NCBI RefSeq assembly: GCF_900107975.1
Contig: NZ_FNVF01000024.1
Span: 1 to 37,073 of the forward strand
Origin: Paenibacillus sp. UNC499MF
GTDB taxonomy: Bacteria > Bacillota > Bacilli > Paenibacillales > NBRC-103111
Length of the DNA: 37,073 nucleotides
Direction: 5' to 3'
Positions 34,506-37,073 of the stretch are shown here, in pieces; position 1 is the stretch's first letter, and each line of letters begins with the position of its first letter. Under the pieces are notes generated by a model. That model saw only the letters and a list, made by a program, of their open reading frames with translations, was not told where the DNA came from and ran no database searches. The position numbers and the translations under genes were made by a program.

Positions 34506-35189
34506 CTAGCTGAAGGTGTACCGCACGCTCACGGCCGCATAAACATGCAGCTCACCCGGCTGGATCGGGGTAGCCGGACTGGCGGCCAGCATGGTCGCCT
34601 TGTACGGCACGGGCTCGTTCTGGCGGCTGAGCTCCTGGACGGACTCCGGAACCGCCGCCAGGGTGACTCCGAGGGACGCCGCTATTGTCAGCGCCTTCTC
34701 CCTGGCGTTCCGGACAGCGAGGGCCAGCGCTTCCTTGCCGTATTTCTGCGGCTGGGACGTCCGGAAAGAAATTCCCGAAACGGAGTTGGCCCCTTTAGAG
34801 ACGGCGGTATCGACGATCGTCCCCGTTTCTCCGACCCGTTCCGTCGTAATTTTCAGCAGATGAGTGACACGGTAGCCGCGGAAAATTTGTTTGCCGTCCT
34901 GGAAGTCGTACTGGGGATCGATCCGGAATTCGTCCGTCTGGATGCTGTCCCGGGGAATTCCGAGCTGCAGCAGAGAGTCGATCACGGCCGAGATGATCCG
35001 GGCGTTCTCGGCCTGCAGGGGGGCGAGAGATTCTCCCTCCGTGACGGCTCCGAGCACGATCACGGCCCGGTCGGGCACGACCGAGACGATTCCGTCGCCC
35101 GTCACTTCAATGGAAGCGGGGGACGGGGGGTTGCCTGCCCGGTATCCGGGCGACGGAGGAAGCGGGGGCGGGGGTGCAAAACCGTACAT
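34506..35189 (-). CDS. SIMPL-domain (DUF541) protein
   Basis: 227 residues from the ATG at 35189, with AAAGGAG 8 nt upstream on the minus strand; an in-frame longer start at 35255 lacks an RBS. A proline-rich N-terminus (PPPPLPPSPGYRAG) precedes the SIMPL domain (about 25-227) with EVTGDGIVSVVPDRAVIVLG and GYRVTHLLKITT. There is no signal peptide, unlike the periplasmic relatives of Gram-negatives. Family members form ring-like oligomers of unclear role. It stands alone, converging on the dioxygenase gene. Confidence 0.85.
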   Translation of the reverse strand: MYGFAPPPPLPPSPGYRAGNPPSPASIEVTGDGIVSVVPDRAVIVLGAVTEGESLAPLQAENARIISAVIDSLLQLGIPRDSIQTDEFRIDPQYDFQDGKQIFRGYRVTHLLKITTERVGETGTIVDTAVSKGANSVSGISFRTSQPQKYGKEALALAVRNAREKALTIAASLGVTLAAVPESVQELSRQNEPVPYKATMLAASPATPIQPGELHVYAAVSVRYTFS

Positions 35190-35395
35190 AGCCGGTCTCC
35201 TTTCTGGATGCAAGAGGTGGTATATCTTAGTGTATGGAATCGGGGCCTTCTCCATGCCGGAAGCGGAGAACCAAACACCGGTCCGCGGACGGGCGGCGGC
35301 AGGTTTGATTATAACGAAACTCTCCTTACGGCACTTTGCCGGCGATTGGCTACAATGGGAACATAAGAAATTGTCGGCAAGAGGAGGAGATTAAC

Positions 35396-35956
35396 ATGAT
35401 TCGGGATATTCATGCGATGTTTTTGGTGACCGGCATTATGGCAAGCGGCAAATCGACGGTCGCGCAGCTGCTGGCGGAGCGCTTCGAGAAGTCGGTTCAT
35501 CTCCGGGGAGATCATTTCCGCAAAATGATCGTCAACGACCGCAAGGAAGTCCGTCCGGATGCGGAAGCGGACCAATTGGAGCAGCTTCTGCTGCGGTACA
35601 GGCTGACGGCTCAAGCCGCGGACACCTATTATTCCGCCGGTTTTACCGTCATCATGCAGGATGTCGTCGTAGGCCGGGTGCTGGACGACTTCCTCGCGCT
35701 GCTGGAAGACCGGCCCTTGTACGTGATCGTGCTGTGCCCCGGCGGGGAGGAAGTCGCGCGCAGAGAAGCGGCCCGGTCCAAGAAAGGATACGGCATCTGG
35801 ACCGTATCCGCCCTGAACGGCGTGCTGCACGCGGAAACCCCGCGGGTCGGCTTGTGGCTGGATTCGACCGGTATGACGCCGGAAGAAACGGTGGACGCGA
35901 TTTTGGAGCGTGTATGGGAGGAAGGAATAGTCGGGGCCCGAGATATCCGGGACTAG
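35396..35956 (+). CDS. P-loop kinase/AAA_33-like protein (chloramphenicol-phosphotransferase-like)
   Basis: 186 residues. Walker A is GIMASGKST (13-21); a later LRGDHFRK and the DVVVGR region match small-molecule kinases of the AAA_33/CPT group. A C-terminal lid-like segment (REAARSKKGYG) carries Arg residues. GAGGAGG lies 9 nt before ATG 35396; the longer in-frame ATG at 35336 has no RBS. The family phosphorylates small molecules or nucleotides, including antibiotics, so the substrate cannot be fixed. It is monocistronic here. Confidence 0.8.
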   Translation: MIRDIHAMFLVTGIMASGKSTVAQLLAERFEKSVHLRGDHFRKMIVNDRKEVRPDAEADQLEQLLLRYRLTAQAADTYYSAGFTVIMQDVVVGRVLDDFLALLEDRPLYVIVLCPGGEEVARREAARSKKGYGIWTVSALNGVLHAETPRVGLWLDSTGMTPEETVDAILERVWEEGIVGARDIRD

Positions 35957-36118
35957 GAAATGTACGGGGCAGCCGCGTGGTCTTCTTTTCGGATGGCTAT
36001 GTCAGGAAACTCTATTGAACGTTCATTAAAGAAGGCAGGCCTCAATGCCATACGCGTTGTAGTCCAGAGGGGCGAGCGAACCCCACGCGATTTTTGAATA
36101 AGAAGAGGAGATGTATTT

Positions 36119-36910
36119 ATGTCCGATCATTCCAATGAAGAATTGTTGGCCGGCGGCAACGTTTCGAAAGTATACCGGTCAGGTCATACGGTCAGAAGAG
36201 AATTAAAGCCGAACAGCCAAAGAATTCACGCGCTGCTAAACCATCTTGCCGACAAAGGTTACGATTGTGCCCCTAAATACCTTGGTATCGATGAAAAAGG
36301 AAGAGAAATTTTAACCTTTATCGAAGGGGAGGCCGGTAATTATCCTTTAAAAAAATACATGCGGTCGGATGCTGTCTTACAGGAAATCGCAAAAATGCTC
36401 CGTCTCTATCATGATGCCGCAAGCGATTTTTCATTTGATGACGGCTGGCAGCCGTTAGATGGTACTCCACAACCTTTGGAAGTAATATGCCATAACGATT
36501 TTGCCGTATATAACATGATTTTTCAGCAGGAAAGACCGATAGGGATTATTGATTTTGATGCGGCCGGACCCGGTCCGCGGCTTTGGGACATAGCTTATAC
36601 TCTTTACACTTGTGTGCCGTTGAGCAGATTGTATCTGACTGAAACAGGCGAAATCGTTTATTATGATTCCGTTCAAGATGCTTCCAGTATTAAAAACAGA
36701 GTGAAGTTGTTTTTTGATTCTTACGGGGAAGATTTTGCGCAAACTTATATCGAAATGGTACTTCTGCGATTGGAAGGATTATGTAAAACGATAACAAGAA
36801 GAGCGAGTGAAGGGGACCCTGCTTTTCAAAAGATGTTAGATGCCGGTCATCTTGAACATTATCGGAAGGACATAGAATTCATCTCCGAACATAAGAAGGA
36901 TTGGACTTAA
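36119..36910 (+). CDS. APH-family phosphotransferase
   Basis: 263 residues. The catalytic loop HND-x4-N (His125, Asp127, Asn132, in CHNDFAVYNMIF) and the metal-binding IIDFDA (Asp145, Asp147) identify an aminoglycoside-phosphotransferase-like kinase. Such proteins phosphorylate antibiotics, choline-like molecules or sugars; resistance is possible, not shown. GAGGAG precedes ATG 36119. It is visibly more AT-rich than the 19-36 kb block, and an insertion sequence starts 44 nt after its stop, so horizontal acquisition is likely. Confidence 0.85.
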   Translation: MSDHSNEELLAGGNVSKVYRSGHTVRRELKPNSQRIHALLNHLADKGYDCAPKYLGIDEKGREILTFIEGEAGNYPLKKYMRSDAVLQEIAKMLRLYHDAASDFSFDDGWQPLDGTPQPLEVICHNDFAVYNMIFQQERPIGIIDFDAAGPGPRLWDIAYTLYTCVPLSRLYLTETGEIVYYDSVQDASSIKNRVKLFFDSYGEDFAQTYIEMVLLRLEGLCKTITRRASEGDPAFQKMLDAGHLEHYRKDIEFISEHKKDWT

Positions 36911-36957
36911 ATCATTTTTACGTTTAAAAGGGCTTTAAGCCCCGGCCACTGACTGAA

Positions 36958-37024
36958 ATGCACCCCTTAGAATGGACATTGGAAAAACCCTTGGGTAATT
37001 CCGATGAAATTCTAGGGGGTGCAT
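36958..37024. repeat. nested inverted repeat over the transposase RBS
   Basis: The arms 36958-36973 and 37009-37024 pair at 15 of 16 positions. Inside, CATTGGAA pairs with TTCCGATG (7 of 8), and within that ACCC-TT-GGGT forms a third hairpin. The right outer arm contains the GGGGG Shine-Dalgarno of orfA. Confidence 0.8.
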
Positions 37025-37029
37025 TTTTT

Positions 37030-37073
37030 ATGCCAGCGAGAAAAGGACAAAAGTTCAAGCACTATACGGAGGA
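37030..37073 (+). CDS. IS3-family transposase OrfA, N-terminal end (3' partial)
   Basis: It starts at ATG 37030 with AGGGGGTG 9 nt upstream, and reads MPARKGQKFKHYTEE before the window ends. This basic opening followed by an HYTEE-type helix is what IS150-type OrfA proteins show before their HTH. Only 14-15 codons are visible, so the subgroup is tentative. Confidence 0.65.
   Translation, partial: MPARKGQKFKHYTE

Larger units (their letters stand above)
36954..37073 (+). mobile_element. IS3-family (IS150-like) insertion sequence, left end, cut by window edge
   Basis: The left end starts near TGAAATGCACCCC (36954), similar in style to IS150-group ends (TGCACCCC then TAG-x-TGGACA). An orfA transposase start follows at 37030. 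The right end and any target duplication lie outside the window. Confidence 0.7.

Overview
The window looks like a chromosomal accessory region of a Paenibacillaceae-type member of the Bacillota (Paenibacillus, Cohnella, Brevibacillus or a relative). The reasons are strong AGGAGG-type ribosome binding sites with ATG, GTG and TTG starts, sigma-A promoters, a KinB-like membrane sensor kinase, PucR, TetR and LysR regulators, RHS toxins with immunity arrays, and a bacillolysin carrying fibronectin-III and chitin-binding modules. The species cannot be named from sequence reading alone. Base composition is a patchwork. Toxin and immunity stretches are visibly AT-rich. The metabolic block from about 19.2 to 36.0 kb and the metalloprotease are GC-rich, and the last gene (36.1-36.9 kb) turns AT-rich again.

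Region 1 (1-19.1 kb) is an eroded RHS/polymorphic-toxin island. It opens with the 3' end of an RHS protein (Hint domain plus a small RNase-like tip) and its presumed immunity gene, then decayed toxin or immunity pieces. A second, orphan RHS tip at 13.9-14.7 kb carries an alpha/beta-hydrolase (lipase-like) toxin and is followed by a membrane protein, a fitting immunity partner. Around these lie two runs of small orphan immunity-like genes (7.7-10.8 kb, including a clear Imm53, a CPCC zinc-ribbon protein and a DUF1871 protein; and 16.0-19.0 kb), an ABC-ATPase-like protein that has lost its catalytic motifs, and frameshifted relics. Two unrelated blocks are embedded: a NodB-type deacetylase / LysR regulator / MFS transporter group (3.5-7.5 kb) and a secreted M4 metalloprotease (11.2-13.5 kb). 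The deacetylase and the MFS gene carry nearly identical promoter-operator modules although they are 2.7 kb apart, so the LysR protein probably controls both. Three membrane or immunity genes are preceded by tiny ORFs with good Shine-Dalgarno sites whose stop overlaps the next start as ATGA.

Region 2 (19.2-28.7 kb) is a GC-rich catabolic cluster: a PucR regulator, an Asp/Glu/hydantoin-racemase-family protein, an EamA exporter-type protein, an OPT-family transporter, a DUF917 protein (S-methyl-thiohydantoin desulfurase family), a DUF1177 protein, an AroM-family protein and a short M29-family metalloenzyme. I read it as an uncharacterised uptake and degradation pathway for a peptide-like or (thio)hydantoin-like substrate. 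The run is interrupted by about 480 noncoding bases that hold a decayed tRNA-Phe on the minus strand and a strong terminator.

Region 3 (28.8-36.9 kb) holds a KinB-like kinase, a TetR regulator with a clear operator ahead of a sulfonate-type ABC transporter (binding lipoprotein and permease, no ATPase) plus a TauD-family dioxygenase, a SIMPL-domain protein, a P-loop kinase-like protein and an APH-family phosphotransferase. The right edge cuts into an IS3-family (IS150-like) insertion sequence whose left end forms a long nested hairpin over the transposase ribosome binding site.
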